Origin: Bacteroidota bacterium
GTDB lineage: Bacteria > Bacteroidota > Bacteroidia > Chitinophagales > Chitinophagaceae
Assembly: GCA_023386395.1 (NCBI GenBank)
Contig: JAEWJV010000193.1
Span: forward strand, 1 to 19,687
Reading direction: 5' to 3'
Length of the DNA stretch: 19,687 bases
Shown here piece after piece: positions 6,613 to 14,969 of this stretch. Under the pieces are notes generated by a model. The model was given only the letters and a program-made list of their open reading frames with translations, did no database searches and was not told where the DNA came from. The position numbers and the translations under genes are program-made. The first letter of the stretch is position 1. The number at the start of each line of letters is the position of its first letter.

Positions 6613-7644
6613 TTAATCTTCCCAAACCGTCAGGCCTTCACTGCAGTTGGCGCAGATGTCAATATTCTTACGGCTTTTCATCAGCTCGCTGCGAAATTGT
6701 TTATAGTTATCGTTATGCCATATCTCTTTAAATGACTGCGTATTTAAATTCCCCAGCCGGTGCATGGCGTCTTTATCAAAACAGCAGGGCACTACCATGC
6801 CGTCCCATGTTACTACATTGGCATGCTGCAGTTTCCAGCAGTGGTTTTTCATGCCGCTTTTACTTTGCATAACGCCGTTTTTATCCTTGCGGTAACGGCT
6901 GTATTTATCAATGGTGGGAATAAGGTTATGAGGGTCGTTTTCATAATCATATACCTGCGCTGTTTTAAAACGTACCTGGTCAACACCAATTTCTTTGGCA
7001 AGACGTTTTACATCTTCTATCTGGTGTTCATTTGGCTTAACCACTAAAAACTGGAAAAACACAAACGGTGTTTTACTGTTAAGTTCTTTTTTCCATTTCA
7101 CAATATTGCGGGCGCCTGCCAATACTTTTTCAAGATTACCGCCCACACGGTATTGCTTATACACGTCCTGCGTGGTGCCGTCGATAGAAATAATCAAACG
7201 GTCAATGCCGCTTTCAACCGTACGTTTAGCTTTTTCGTCGGTAAGAAAATGCGCATTGGTTGATGTGGCGGTATAAATGCCTTTATCGTGTGCATATTTC
7301 ACCATGTCTAAAAAATCAGGGTTCAAAAAAGGCTCGCCCTGGAAATAAAAAATAAGGTATAAAAGCTCTTTATGAATTTCGTCGATCGTTTGTCTAAAAA
7401 AATCTTTTTTCAGCATGCCGGTTGGCCTGGTAAAAGCACGTAACCCACTTGGGCATTCCGGGCAACGCAGGTTACACGAAGTAGTGGGCTCGAAGGAAAT
7501 AGAAATTGGATAACCCCATTGTACAGGCTTTTTCAACAGCTTGCTCAACTGGTAGCTCGTAACCACTTTAGCGGCATTAAAAACGCGGCGAAAGGTTAGT
7601 TTCGAAAAAAGGTTTTTGGTATCGTTCCAGTTAAAATATGCCAT
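6613..7644 (-). CDS. radical SAM/SPASM domain protein
   Basis: A 343-residue iron-sulfur enzyme. The radical SAM core carries the [4Fe-4S] motif CNLRCPEC (C57, C61, C64) and a GEP motif (FQGEPFLNP, 101-109). The C-terminal SPASM region has C269, C287, C288, C331 and C334, enough for an auxiliary cluster. SPASM enzymes mature peptides or modify cofactors, sugars and enzymes such as sulfatases; nothing here picks one. No short precursor-peptide gene or PqqD-like domain is visible beside it, so a RiPP role is not supported. The order resembles Bacteroidota proteins simply annotated as radical SAM/SPASM. It is last in the minus-strand run, 91 bases after the permease stop, and may have its own promoter in that gap. 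Confidence 0.85.
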   Translation of the reverse strand: MAYFNWNDTKNLFSKLTFRRVFNAAKVVTSYQLSKLLKKPVQWGYPISISFEPTTSCNLRCPECPSGLRAFTRPTGMLKKDFFRQTIDEIHKELLYLIFYFQGEPFLNPDFLDMVKYAHDKGIYTATSTNAHFLTDEKAKRTVESGIDRLIISIDGTTQDVYKQYRVGGNLEKVLAGARNIVKWKKELNSKTPFVFFQFLVVKPNEHQIEDVKRLAKEIGVDQVRFKTAQVYDYENDPHNLIPTIDKYSRYRKDKNGVMQSKSGMKNHCWKLQHANVVTWDGMVVPCCFDKDAMHRLGNLNTQSFKEIWHNDNYKQFRSELMKSRKNIDICANCSEGLTVWED

Positions 7645-7735
7645 AAAAAGTGTAAAAGTACAACATGCTGCATTAATGGAACATTTGTAAAGTCAGCGGC
7701 TTGTCATAATTGGCACGATTTGATCCTGCAAAAAA

Positions 7736-9103
7736 TTACACTTCCTGCCTGAGTAAACCTGTATCTGAAAAGTTATTATCGCCCTTTCCTTTTTTACGAA
7801 AGATGAAATACAGTATAATAAAAACCGCTAATACGCTGATGCCGGTTACGGCATATTCCGGGTTAGTGATAGCGATTACCGTGCCTACAAAAATGTAGGC
7901 AAGTATAAAGATAATAGGCAATATGGGGTACAACCGCATTTTATAAATCCCGGTGTTATCAAGATGTTTGGTGCGTTTACGCAAAATAAAAATAGCGCCT
8001 GCTGAAGTGGCCATACCAATGCTGTCTAAAAATATGGTGAAGCTGAGTATCTGCTCGAACCTGTCTGCAAAAAATAGAACAATAACGCAGATACCGGCAA
8101 ACACGCTGAGGCTTACTGTAAGCACATCTTTCTTTTCATCTTTCTTTTTAAAAGCTTTTGGCAAAATGCCATCCATACTCATAGCATACATTACACGCGG
8201 GTTGCTGAGCAATAAAACATTTACATACGCCAGTACTGCAAGAAACAATAATATGGAAATTGTATAGCCACCGGCAGTGCCAAACATTTTCCCTGCAACA
8301 ATAGCTGCAATGCTTTTTGTAGATCTTAATTCTTCAAAACCAATGATCTTATAATAAGAATAATTTACGCAGAGATATAATGTGATGATTATAATAATAC
8401 CCATAACAATACCACGCGGCAAATTCTTTTGCGGGTTATGGACTTCTTCCCCAAAATTGATCGTTTGCTGGTAACCGCCATAAGTAAATGAAACGGCTTT
8501 TAAAGCAACCCCAAAAAGCAAAATGCCACTGGTTGAAATAGCGCCGGTTGCTGAAGTTACACTTCCTGTGTTTGCATGGTATAACTGCGGGAAGAAAAGG
8601 GCGGCAATTAAAACAAGTATTAAACACAGTTTAATAATCATAAGCACATTTTGCGTGTTTGAACTCATGCGCAAACCCATGAGGTTAACACCATAAAATA
8701 TTACTATGGCTGCAATGGCCAGCATGGCTTCATTAAATGCTGTAGGGTTTTCAAAAATAAGCGGTGCAATATATTCGCTGCCGATGAGTGCAACACCAGA
8801 CAGCGATGCTGCGTTTGATATAAGAATGATGCAGTTAATGCCAAAGGCAAGTGAAGGATGATAGCAAACAGCAAATATTTTATAATAGCCGCCAGTTACC
8901 GGGTAACGGGAACCTATTTCCGCATAAGTAAGCGCTCCGCATATTGCAATTAAACCACCTAATATCCAAACGCCAAAATACATGGCGGGAGATGTGGAAG
9001 CAGCGGCGGCATCTTTTGCTGTTCTAAAAATGCCCATGCCTACTACGAGGCCAATAGCAATTATTGTAATATCGAATAGTGAAAGCTTTTGCTTATCCTT
9101 CAT
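7736..9103 (-). CDS. APC-family amino acid permease
   Basis: A 455-residue integral membrane protein with about 12 hydrophobic helices, the standard length and topology of the amino acid/polyamine/organocation superfamily. The N-terminus SLFDITIIAIGLVVGMGIFR contains the substrate-binding GxG-type unwound helix 1 (VVGMGIF, about 19-25). Helices 2 and 3 flank GALTYAEIGSRYPVTGGYY (about 56-74), the characteristic APC signature. The C-terminus is short and charged. Secondary transporters of this type exchange or take up amino acids across the inner membrane; the specific substrate cannot be read from sequence. Location 68 bases after ilvA suggests threonine or branched-chain amino acids, which is inference only. 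Start at the ATG at 9103 is well placed just before helix 1. Confidence 0.88.
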   Translation of the reverse strand: MKDKQKLSLFDITIIAIGLVVGMGIFRTAKDAAAASTSPAMYFGVWILGGLIAICGALTYAEIGSRYPVTGGYYKIFAVCYHPSLAFGINCIILISNAASLSGVALIGSEYIAPLIFENPTAFNEAMLAIAAIVIFYGVNLMGLRMSSNTQNVLMIIKLCLILVLIAALFFPQLYHANTGSVTSATGAISTSGILLFGVALKAVSFTYGGYQQTINFGEEVHNPQKNLPRGIVMGIIIIITLYLCVNYSYYKIIGFEELRSTKSIAAIVAGKMFGTAGGYTISILLFLAVLAYVNVLLLSNPRVMYAMSMDGILPKAFKKKDEKKDVLTVSLSVFAGICVIVLFFADRFEQILSFTIFLDSIGMATSAGAIFILRKRTKHLDNTGIYKMRLYPILPIIFILAYIFVGTVIAITNPEYAVTGISVLAVFIILYFIFRKKGKGDNNFSDTGLLRQEV

Positions 9104-9171
9104 AGAGGTAAATGTAAATAAAACATGGCTGCAAAAGCTTTACATGCTAACAAGTTTAATGGCTGAAGAGC

Positions 9172-10449
9172 TTATACTACGTAACCAAACATGTTATCAT
9201 CCTTTTTCAGCTCTGTATAATTAATATTGAATTTTTTAAGGTTTGATAACAACACCTTGTAATCTTCTTTTCTTTTTAATTCTATGCCAACCAATGCCGG
9301 GCCGGTTTCTTTGTTGTGTTTTTGCATATACTCAAAACGGGTAATATCATCATCAGGACCAAGCACATTATTAACGAATTCCTTTAAAGCGCCGGGGCGT
9401 TGTGCAAAGCGGATAAGGAAATAATGTTTTAAGCCTTCGTATTGCAGGGAACGTTCTTTTATTTCATTCATACGGTCAATATCGTTATTGCCGCCACTTA
9501 CTACACAAACAACATTTTTACCTTTTATTTCGCTGGCATAATCGCTCAATGCACTCACCGTTAAAGCGCCGGCAGGCTCTGCAACAATTGCATCCTGCGT
9601 ATATAACTGTAAAATGGTTGAGCAAACTTTTCCTTCGGGCGAAAGGTGCAGGTCATCCAATACTTCACTGCAAATTTTATAGGTAAGGTCGCCTGAACGT
9701 TTTACGGCTGCCCCATCAACAAAGGTGTCAATAGTGGTTAATGTAACAGGGCCACCTTCGCGAAAAGCTTTATACATGGAAGGTGAGCCTTCCGGTTCCA
9801 CACCAATAATTTTTGTTTTGGGCGAATAGGTTTTAAAATAAGTGCCAACGCCCGAAGCCAGGCCGCCGCCGCCAACAGGTACGAACAAATAATCAATGCC
9901 GCTTTCGCCTGAAGGAGCACTATCTATTTGTTCCAGTATTTCCATCCCCACAGTTGCCTGGCCTTCCATTACACGCGGATCATCAAAAGGATGAACGAAG
10001 GTCATGTTATTGGCTTTCGTAAATTCTTTAGCTGCAGCCGCACATTCATCATAATTATCGCCCACCAGTTTTATTTCAATATTGTCTTCACCAAACATTT
10101 TTGTTTGGTTGATTTTTTGGTTAGGCGTAATCACAGGCATGAATACAACGCCATGCACATTGAGTTTTTTACAACTGTAAGCAAATCCCTGCGCATGATT
10201 GCCGGCACTTGCGCATACTACGCCCTTTGCAAGCTGTTCCGCCGGTAAACTTTTCATCATGTTATAAGCGCCGCGCAGTTTGTAAGAACGCACTACCTGC
10301 AAATCTTCGCGCTTTAAATAAACATTGCATTTATATTTTTTAGAAAGATTGCGGTTGTATTGCAATGGCGTTTTTATAGCCACGTTTTTTAATCGCAGGG
10401 CTGCCGCCTGAAAGTCGAAGGCAGGCTTTGTATCGGTTATTGTGCTCAT
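9172..10449 (-). CDS. ilvA: threonine ammonia-lyase (threonine deaminase)
   Basis: PLP enzyme of 425 residues converting threonine to 2-oxobutyrate and ammonia, the committed step to isoleucine. The PLP lysine is K57 in SYKLRGA, SAGNHAQG (81-88) binds substrate, and the GGGGLASG phosphate loop is at 193-200. The C-terminal ~85 residues (from LKHYFLIRFAQRPGAL, about 340) form a single ACT-like regulatory domain, shorter than the two-domain tail of E. coli IlvA (514 residues) and fitting the short THD1 type found in Firmicutes and Bacteroidota. Feedback inhibition by isoleucine is likely but the form differs between groups. Its ATG lies one base after the toxin stop codon, so translation is probably coupled to the toxin-antitoxin genes, an odd arrangement for a biosynthetic gene. 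Confidence 0.93.
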   Translation of the reverse strand: MSTITDTKPAFDFQAAALRLKNVAIKTPLQYNRNLSKKYKCNVYLKREDLQVVRSYKLRGAYNMMKSLPAEQLAKGVVCASAGNHAQGFAYSCKKLNVHGVVFMPVITPNQKINQTKMFGEDNIEIKLVGDNYDECAAAAKEFTKANNMTFVHPFDDPRVMEGQATVGMEILEQIDSAPSGESGIDYLFVPVGGGGLASGVGTYFKTYSPKTKIIGVEPEGSPSMYKAFREGGPVTLTTIDTFVDGAAVKRSGDLTYKICSEVLDDLHLSPEGKVCSTILQLYTQDAIVAEPAGALTVSALSDYASEIKGKNVVCVVSGGNNDIDRMNEIKERSLQYEGLKHYFLIRFAQRPGALKEFVNNVLGPDDDITRFEYMQKHNKETGPALVGIELKRKEDYKVLLSNLKKFNINYTELKKDDNMFGYVV

Positions 10450-10450
10450 T

Positions 10451-10876
10451 TTAATTCATAAATTTTTTTATAAAAGTTGCAGGGTCATAAACAGGCAATT
10501 GCAATTTTGCAGCTTTGATGATTTTTTTATCTCTTGTTATAATGCAATCCAATTTATGATGTAATGCTGTATAATATTGAAGCGCATCTTCTATATCAAT
10601 AAATTCAGACTGTATTGCATCTTTTACAAGATCATGATTTGCTTCAATAATTTTTACATTAACCAATAAACTCAGAAGAATCTCTTTTGCAATTTGAAGC
10701 TTAACAGACTTAATTAAGAAGTGAGCGCATGTATGGATAATCGAAGTTGTTGAATAACATCTGAACTCACCTTCGGTAATTTTTCTATAAATTGACTTAA
10801 GGTCTTCCAAATCATCTGACCGTTGCAGAGAAAGATCAAGAATTATGTTGGAGTCAAGCATTATTCTAAAAGCCAT
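10451..10876 (-). CDS. PIN-domain toxin (VapC-like)
   Basis: A 141-residue PIN-domain protein, the usual ribonuclease toxin of type II systems. The first strand MLDSNIILD carries D8. The second acidic group is near D94, E96 and D97 (FIDIEDALQYYTA), and TRDKKI supplies D116. The glutamate usually found in motif 2 is not seen; STTSIIHTC has H48 at about that place, a substitution seen in some PIN groups. The ATG at 10876 was chosen because it overlaps the antitoxin stop by 11 bases, a normal toxin-antitoxin coupling; an open frame further upstream to 10957 lies inside the antitoxin gene. A later ATG at 10861 is possible. Target RNA is unknown. Confidence 0.82.
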   Translation of the reverse strand: MAFRIMLDSNIILDLSLQRSDDLEDLKSIYRKITEGEFRCYSTTSIIHTCAHFLIKSVKLQIAKEILLSLLVNVKIIEANHDLVKDAIQSEFIDIEDALQYYTALHHKLDCIITRDKKIIKAAKLQLPVYDPATFIKKFMN

Positions 10877-11114
10877 ACTTCTTTGCCCTTTCTTTATAAT
10901 ATTCTTCTTTAAAATCAAAATCTTTCGGATAAATTTCTTTCGGCTTAGGCAATTCATCCAAAATATCTAATAAAGATTTTCGCTTGGGCTTTTTTACAAT
11001 AGTTGCAAAATATTCTTCTACCAAATTAGAAATGCTTTCATTATTCTTATTAGCATACAGCTTTACTTTCTTAAGCAAATCTTCATCAATGGTTAAATTC
11101 AATCGCGTTTTCAT
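10866..11114 (-). CDS. DUF6364-type ribbon-helix-helix antitoxin
   Basis: An 82-residue antitoxin. Residues 1-42 form a ribbon-helix-helix: the strand MKTRLNLTID, then helices in EDLLKKVKLYANKNN and SISNLVEEYFATI. This opening is typical of DUF6364 antitoxins of Bacteroidota. The tail (about 43-82) is charged and rich in Lys and Glu, as expected for a disordered segment that wraps the PIN toxin. The ATG at 11114 starts the family N-terminus; the frame is open six codons further up, but those fall toward the operator. Dimers should bind the perfect inverted repeat just upstream (11124-11152) and repress the operon. It sits 58 bases after the ilvC stop and overlaps the toxin by 11 bases. Confidence 0.82.
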   Translation of the reverse strand: MKTRLNLTIDEDLLKKVKLYANKNNESISNLVEEYFATIVKKPKRKSLLDILDELPKPKEIYPKDFDFKEEYYKERAKKYGF

Positions 11115-11123
11115 AAATGTAAA

Positions 11124-11152
11124 AATACGCATAAATTTATTTTATGCGTATT
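11124..11152. promoter_or_regulatory. operator palindrome of the toxin-antitoxin operon
   Basis: AATACGCATAAA at 11124-11135 and TTTATGCGTATT at 11141-11152 are perfect 12-bp inverted arms around a 5-base spacer, ending 10 bases before the antitoxin ATG. Position and symmetry fit autorepression by a ribbon-helix-helix antitoxin. As the element also lies directly after the ilvC stop, a terminator role is possible, though the stem is AT-rich and has no following T-run on the coding strand. Confidence 0.75.
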
Positions 11153-11172
11153 CACAGGCTCATGATAACAAA

Positions 11173-12225
11173 TTACACATTTTGATTTTCAGGCCTTAAG
11201 CTTCTAACCGTTGTGCCTGCCTGCCACATTTCGCTTTCGCGCAATTCCTTCAATTCTTCATTTAATTTTTCGCGGTAATCCGGTTGCGAATTGCTGTCGA
11301 TTGAACGCTGGCTTTCTTTACCAGTTGCTACGCTTTCATATAATTCTTTAAATACAGGCGCTGTTGCATCACGGAATTTTTTCCACCAGTCCAATGCGCC
11401 GCGTTGTGCTGTTGTTGAACAATTGGCATACATCCAGTCCATCCCGTTTTCCGCAACGAGCGGCATTAATGATTGCGTTAATTCTTCAACGGTTTCGTTA
11501 AATGCTTCAGAAGGAGAATGTCCTTTATCGCGCAACACCTGGTATTGTGCTGCAAAGATTCCCTGTATGGCGCCCATTAATGTGCCGCGTTCTCCGGTAA
11601 GGTCGCTGAATACTTCCTTCCTGAAATCAGTTTCGAACAAATAACCGCTGCCTACAGCAATGCCTAATGCAACTACACGGTCTTTTGCTTTGCCGGTTGC
11701 GTCCTGGTAGATAGCATAAGAACTGTTTAAGCCACGGCCCTGTAAAAACATTCTTCTCAATGATGTGCCTGAACCTTTTGGCGCTACTAAAAATACATCC
11801 ACATCAGCCGGAGGGATAATGCCTGTTTGCTCGTTAAAAGTTATTCCGAAACCATGAGAGAAATACAATGCTTTGCCTGCAGTTAAATGTTTTTTGACAG
11901 TGGGCCACAATTCAATTTGTGCGGCATCGCTCAGCAAATAGCAAATAATGGTTCCTTTTTCCAGGGCTTCTTCAATTTCAAATAATGTTTCGCCGGGCAC
12001 AAAACCGTCGGCAACCGCTTTATCCCATGTTTTAGAATTTTTGCGCTGGCCTACAATTACATTAATGCCGTTATCGCGCTGGTTTAATGCCTGGCCCGGA
12101 CCTTGTACGCCGTAACCTATTACTGCAACAGTTTCATTTTTTAAAACTTCCTGTGCTTTACTAAGCGGAAATTCTTCACGTGTTACTACGTTTTCTTCTA
12201 CTCCGCCAAAATTTAGTTTTGCCAT
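11173..12225 (-). CDS. ilvC: ketol-acid reductoisomerase (NADP+)
   Basis: A 350-residue enzyme that isomerises and reduces 2-acetolactate and 2-aceto-2-hydroxybutyrate in valine and isoleucine synthesis. The Rossmann nucleotide motif is GYGVQGPG (37-44), with NADP(H)-type residues RKNS at 61-64 after the second strand. The catalytic histidine is H124 (YFSHGFG), and the two magnesium-binding acids are D208 and E212 in DLTGERG, with further glutamates near 247-248. It has a single C-terminal knotted domain, so it is class I in domain layout, slightly longer than the ~330 of most class I forms, which is normal for Bacteroidota. The neighbours are GH36 upstream (191-base gap) and the antitoxin downstream. 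A 14-bp direct repeat lies just before the ATG. Confidence 0.95.
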   Translation of the reverse strand: MAKLNFGGVEENVVTREEFPLSKAQEVLKNETVAVIGYGVQGPGQALNQRDNGINVIVGQRKNSKTWDKAVADGFVPGETLFEIEEALEKGTIICYLLSDAAQIELWPTVKKHLTAGKALYFSHGFGITFNEQTGIIPPADVDVFLVAPKGSGTSLRRMFLQGRGLNSSYAIYQDATGKAKDRVVALGIAVGSGYLFETDFRKEVFSDLTGERGTLMGAIQGIFAAQYQVLRDKGHSPSEAFNETVEELTQSLMPLVAENGMDWMYANCSTTAQRGALDWWKKFRDATAPVFKELYESVATGKESQRSIDSNSQPDYREKLNEELKELRESEMWQAGTTVRSLRPENQNV

Positions 12226-12227
12226 TA

Positions 12228-12257
12228 ATTTGAAAATTTGATGATTTGAAAATTTGA
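12228..12257. repeat. 14-bp tandem direct repeat before ilvC
   Basis: ATTTGAAAATTTGA occurs at 12228-12241 and again at 12244-12257, 16 bases apart, with a shorter third echo (AATTTGAAAT) just after. On the ilvC coding strand it ends at the start codon and would form the leader. The origin is unknown; similar TTTCAAATT runs are common in Bacteroidota intergenic DNA. Confidence 0.6.
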
Positions 12258-12351
12258 AATTGTTTTTGTTTTTTTATTTATTACTGATTGATCGCGCCGC
12301 AAGTTGTTGCTTTATTTTACTATTAACATCAAGTGCCGAATAGTATTGTTG

Positions 12352-12372
12352 CAGTACAAGGGAGTGACACAA
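12352..12372 (+). repeat. dispersed intergenic repeat, copy 3
   Basis: C followed by AGTACAAGGGAGTGACACAA, identical to copy 2 (4584-4604) in the opposite orientation and one substitution plus one base longer than copy 1 (2896-2915). Looser similarity to copy 1 runs from TGCC near 12335 to GCTGGCAAC near 12397-12405. It lies in the 191-base gap between GH36 and ilvC; no gene is supported there. Confidence 0.75.
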
Positions 12373-12416
12373 CGGAAGCTTAATTTATATTCTATAGCTG
12401 GCAACATAATTTCTTC

Positions 12417-14588
12417 TTACTTAACTTCAGTTAATTCCAGAATTGAGCTTTGCAATGAACCCCGCAAATACCAGCCTAACCCTTCATTCATTAAAAAATC
12501 GCCGCTGAATATTTTGCCGTTTTGCCTGAAAGCAGGACGTTTATCATCTTCAAGATTAATTTCCCTTACTTCATATTGTTTTGTTGCATCAAGGCCATTC
12601 ATCTTTATATTTTGAAACTGATCTCCCATTTTTGTGTACATGTTGTAGGCAAACACCACGGCTTTCTGTTTGCTGCTGTCAACGAACATTAATGACGATG
12701 AACTATTGTTATACGGTGCAATTAAACGATATAAGCTTCCATAGTTAACTACGTTTTGCAAACGTTTATAGTTATCAACTGCTGTTTTACAGAACGTAAT
12801 TTCCTTATCGCTCAGGTCATTCACCCTTATATCGAAGCCAAGCTTGCCCTGCATGGCAACATCGATTTTATATTTCAAACTTTGCTTTCCCCAGTTAGTA
12901 ACATGTGCGCATATTGTAGCTGCAGGAAAAAAGTAAGAGTAACCCCATTGCATAAAAATTCTCTCAACAGGATCAGTATTATCACTGGCCCAAAATTCAT
13001 TGAAATATTTCAATGCACCATATTCTGCACGGCCACCACCACCCGAGCATAACATCATTTCAAGCTTTGGAAATTCTTTACGCACCCGCTGCAAAACATT
13101 ATATAAGCCGTTTGCATAATCAACATATAATGCCTGCTGATTTGCACCGAGATACTGACTGTAGGCATTCGTCATCGGGCGGTTGCAATCCCATTTTATA
13201 TAGGCAATGAGGGGATTTTCTGTAAGTAAATTATGCAGCACGCCATATACAAAATCCTGCACTTTGGGATTGGTAAGATCAAGCACCAACTGGTTGCGTG
13301 ACAGATCTTCGGGCCTGTTAGGTAATTTTAAAATCCAGTCAGGGTGCTGTTCATATAAATCACTTTTCGGGTTTACCATTTCAGGCTCAATCCATATGCC
13401 GAAATGAATACCTTTTGCCTCGGCATTTTTTACAAGATACCCAATGCCATCAGGCAATATTGTTTTATTCGCCTGCCAGTCGCCGAGACCTGCCGTGTCT
13501 GCATGACGGGGATGCTTGTTACCAAACCATCCATCATCTAACAAAAATAAATCAACGCCAATTTTTTTGGCGCCATCAAAGAGGTTTACCAATGTGTCTT
13601 GTGTAAAGTTGAAATAAGTGGCCTCCCAATTGTTGAGTAAAGTTTGCCTTGTTTGAAAGCCATTCCACACACCATATTTCAAAGCCCATGCATGCAAATT
13701 CCGGCTGGCCTGCCCTTTACCTTTCGATGTATAAGTAAAGATGAAATGTGGTGTATTAAAGGTTTCCTTTGGCTTTAATAAATAGTTGGAAGCATAAGCA
13801 TTAATGCCGGAAATAATCTTCAAAGAACCGCCGCTGCGCCCATATTGAATATTCTCGAATTGCAGGTTGAAGTTTCCGCTCCATGCCAGCGAGCCCGCAA
13901 ACACATCGCCCTCATTTTCTTCAGCGGGTTTGCCGGGCGATATCATAAACGACGGCAATTCAGAATTCGTTGCCCTTGTACCCAACTTAGATTGAATATT
14001 AAAGATACCTCCGGGCAGTTTTGTCTCTTCTAACTGCATTTCGCTTGCCCAGTCGCCATAAAAATGTGTGAGATAAAAGTTATTATCATTCAAACTCAAA
14101 AACGAAGACGCATAGCGCATTAAAGTAACCGGCGTTTTTTCTTCGTGATGAATGCTTGTCCATTCTTCAATTATATTTTCTTTATTGTAAGCTGCAAAAT
14201 TGAGCGTTACATAAAAGGGATAAACAGGATCTTTTAAATTAATATGCGTGATGGTAATGTCATCACTTAGCTTTTCTATTGAATGATCTACATAATTCAG
14301 TTGCAGAGAAATATTGCCATCAACATGCTGTACCTGCATGGCAGGCTCATTGTTGTAATTGATACCGGCCGTTGGAAAAGCAGGTGTTCGCGCCATATTA
14401 AAAGATGCGTAAGCCGATGTGTCGGAAAAACGATTACCAAAGTAAAGCTGCTGCAATTGCTTATTATTATTTACACGCAATGCAAGTGAAGTGCTTTGTG
14501 TCTGGATGATGATGTTTTGCGCATTCCCGGTTATTGCAAACACTGCAATAAAACAAGAAAACAATATATTGGAAAGCAGCTTATTCAT
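12417..14588 (-). CDS. GH36 alpha-galactosidase, secreted
   Basis: A 723-residue glycoside hydrolase of family GH36. The signal peptide covers about residues 1-23 (MNKLLSNILFSCFIAVFAIT, cleavage at NAQ), so it acts outside the cytoplasm, most likely in the periplasm. An N-terminal beta-sandwich (about 25-310) precedes a TIM barrel starting at WEATYFN (321). The DDGWFG motif is at 351-356, the nucleophile D467 lies in IKWDCNR, SGGGGRAEYG is at 515-524 and the acid/base D536 in ASDNTDPVER. It removes terminal alpha-galactosyl units, probably from raffinose- or galactomannan-type sugars. A C-terminal beta domain ends the protein. It has no sugar transporter, SusCD pair or other hydrolase beside it, and its start overlaps the preceding VOC gene by 8 bases, an unusual setting in an amino-acid gene run. 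Confidence 0.9.
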   Translation of the reverse strand: MNKLLSNILFSCFIAVFAITGNAQNIIIQTQSTSLALRVNNNKQLQQLYFGNRFSDTSAYASFNMARTPAFPTAGINYNNEPAMQVQHVDGNISLQLNYVDHSIEKLSDDITITHINLKDPVYPFYVTLNFAAYNKENIIEEWTSIHHEEKTPVTLMRYASSFLSLNDNNFYLTHFYGDWASEMQLEETKLPGGIFNIQSKLGTRATNSELPSFMISPGKPAEENEGDVFAGSLAWSGNFNLQFENIQYGRSGGSLKIISGINAYASNYLLKPKETFNTPHFIFTYTSKGKGQASRNLHAWALKYGVWNGFQTRQTLLNNWEATYFNFTQDTLVNLFDGAKKIGVDLFLLDDGWFGNKHPRHADTAGLGDWQANKTILPDGIGYLVKNAEAKGIHFGIWIEPEMVNPKSDLYEQHPDWILKLPNRPEDLSRNQLVLDLTNPKVQDFVYGVLHNLLTENPLIAYIKWDCNRPMTNAYSQYLGANQQALYVDYANGLYNVLQRVRKEFPKLEMMLCSGGGGRAEYGALKYFNEFWASDNTDPVERIFMQWGYSYFFPAATICAHVTNWGKQSLKYKIDVAMQGKLGFDIRVNDLSDKEITFCKTAVDNYKRLQNVVNYGSLYRLIAPYNNSSSSLMFVDSSKQKAVVFAYNMYTKMGDQFQNIKMNGLDATKQYEVREINLEDDKRPAFRQNGKIFSGDFLMNEGLGWYLRGSLQSSILELTEVK

Positions 14589-14961
14589 TGGTTTTGTTAT
14601 CTAGCTTTTGGTTAAATATTATTTTGTTATTGAAAGGATCATTTACCGTAAATGCCAGTGCCCCATAAAATGTTTTTTCAAGGCCCGGCCTGTTGTATTT
14701 ATATTTTTTTCTGATGAGTTCTTCATGATATGCTTTCACGCCTTCACACCATATAAACACATGTGTTCCGGGCGTTCCGTCGCCATGATGTTCACTTAAG
14801 TGAAATGTAATACCACCTTTTGTAACTTCCATATATACCGGCGTATTCTCTTCAAAATGATGCTCCCATTCCACTTTAAACCCAAGCCAGTCCACATAAA
14901 ATTCGATGGCCTTGTTGTAATCGAATATCCTTAATACCGGTATTACTTTTTCAGCTTTCAT
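14581..14961 (-). CDS. VOC-family (glyoxalase/bleomycin-resistance-like) protein
   Basis: A 126-residue VOC-fold protein with one two-repeat unit (beta-alpha-beta-beta-beta twice). The first repeat is KVIPVLRIFDYNKAIEFYVDWLGFKVEWEHHF and the second begins at HVFIWCEGVKAYHEELIRKKY. This opening pattern resembles the BLMA-like glyoxalase group, but the ligand or substrate is not identifiable. Histidine-rich EHH pairs near 33-35 and 57-59 could bind metal. The stop overlaps the GH36 start by 8 bases and the start lies 8 bases after the DinB stop, so it belongs to a tight block. Drug resistance is only one possible role. Confidence 0.8.
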   Translation of the reverse strand: MKAEKVIPVLRIFDYNKAIEFYVDWLGFKVEWEHHFEENTPVYMEVTKGGITFHLSEHHGDGTPGTHVFIWCEGVKAYHEELIRKKYKYNRPGLEKTFYGALAFTVNDPFNNKIIFNQKLDNKTNE

Positions 14962-14969
14962 AACGCTGT

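Noticed and set aside
6613..7644. RiPP-maturing radical SAM enzyme
   Set aside because: No precursor-like short ORF, PqqD-like domain or peptidase/transporter pair is visible next to it.
12417..14588. Polysaccharide utilisation locus around GH36
   Set aside because: No SusC/SusD-like genes, sensor or other glycosidases are in the window.
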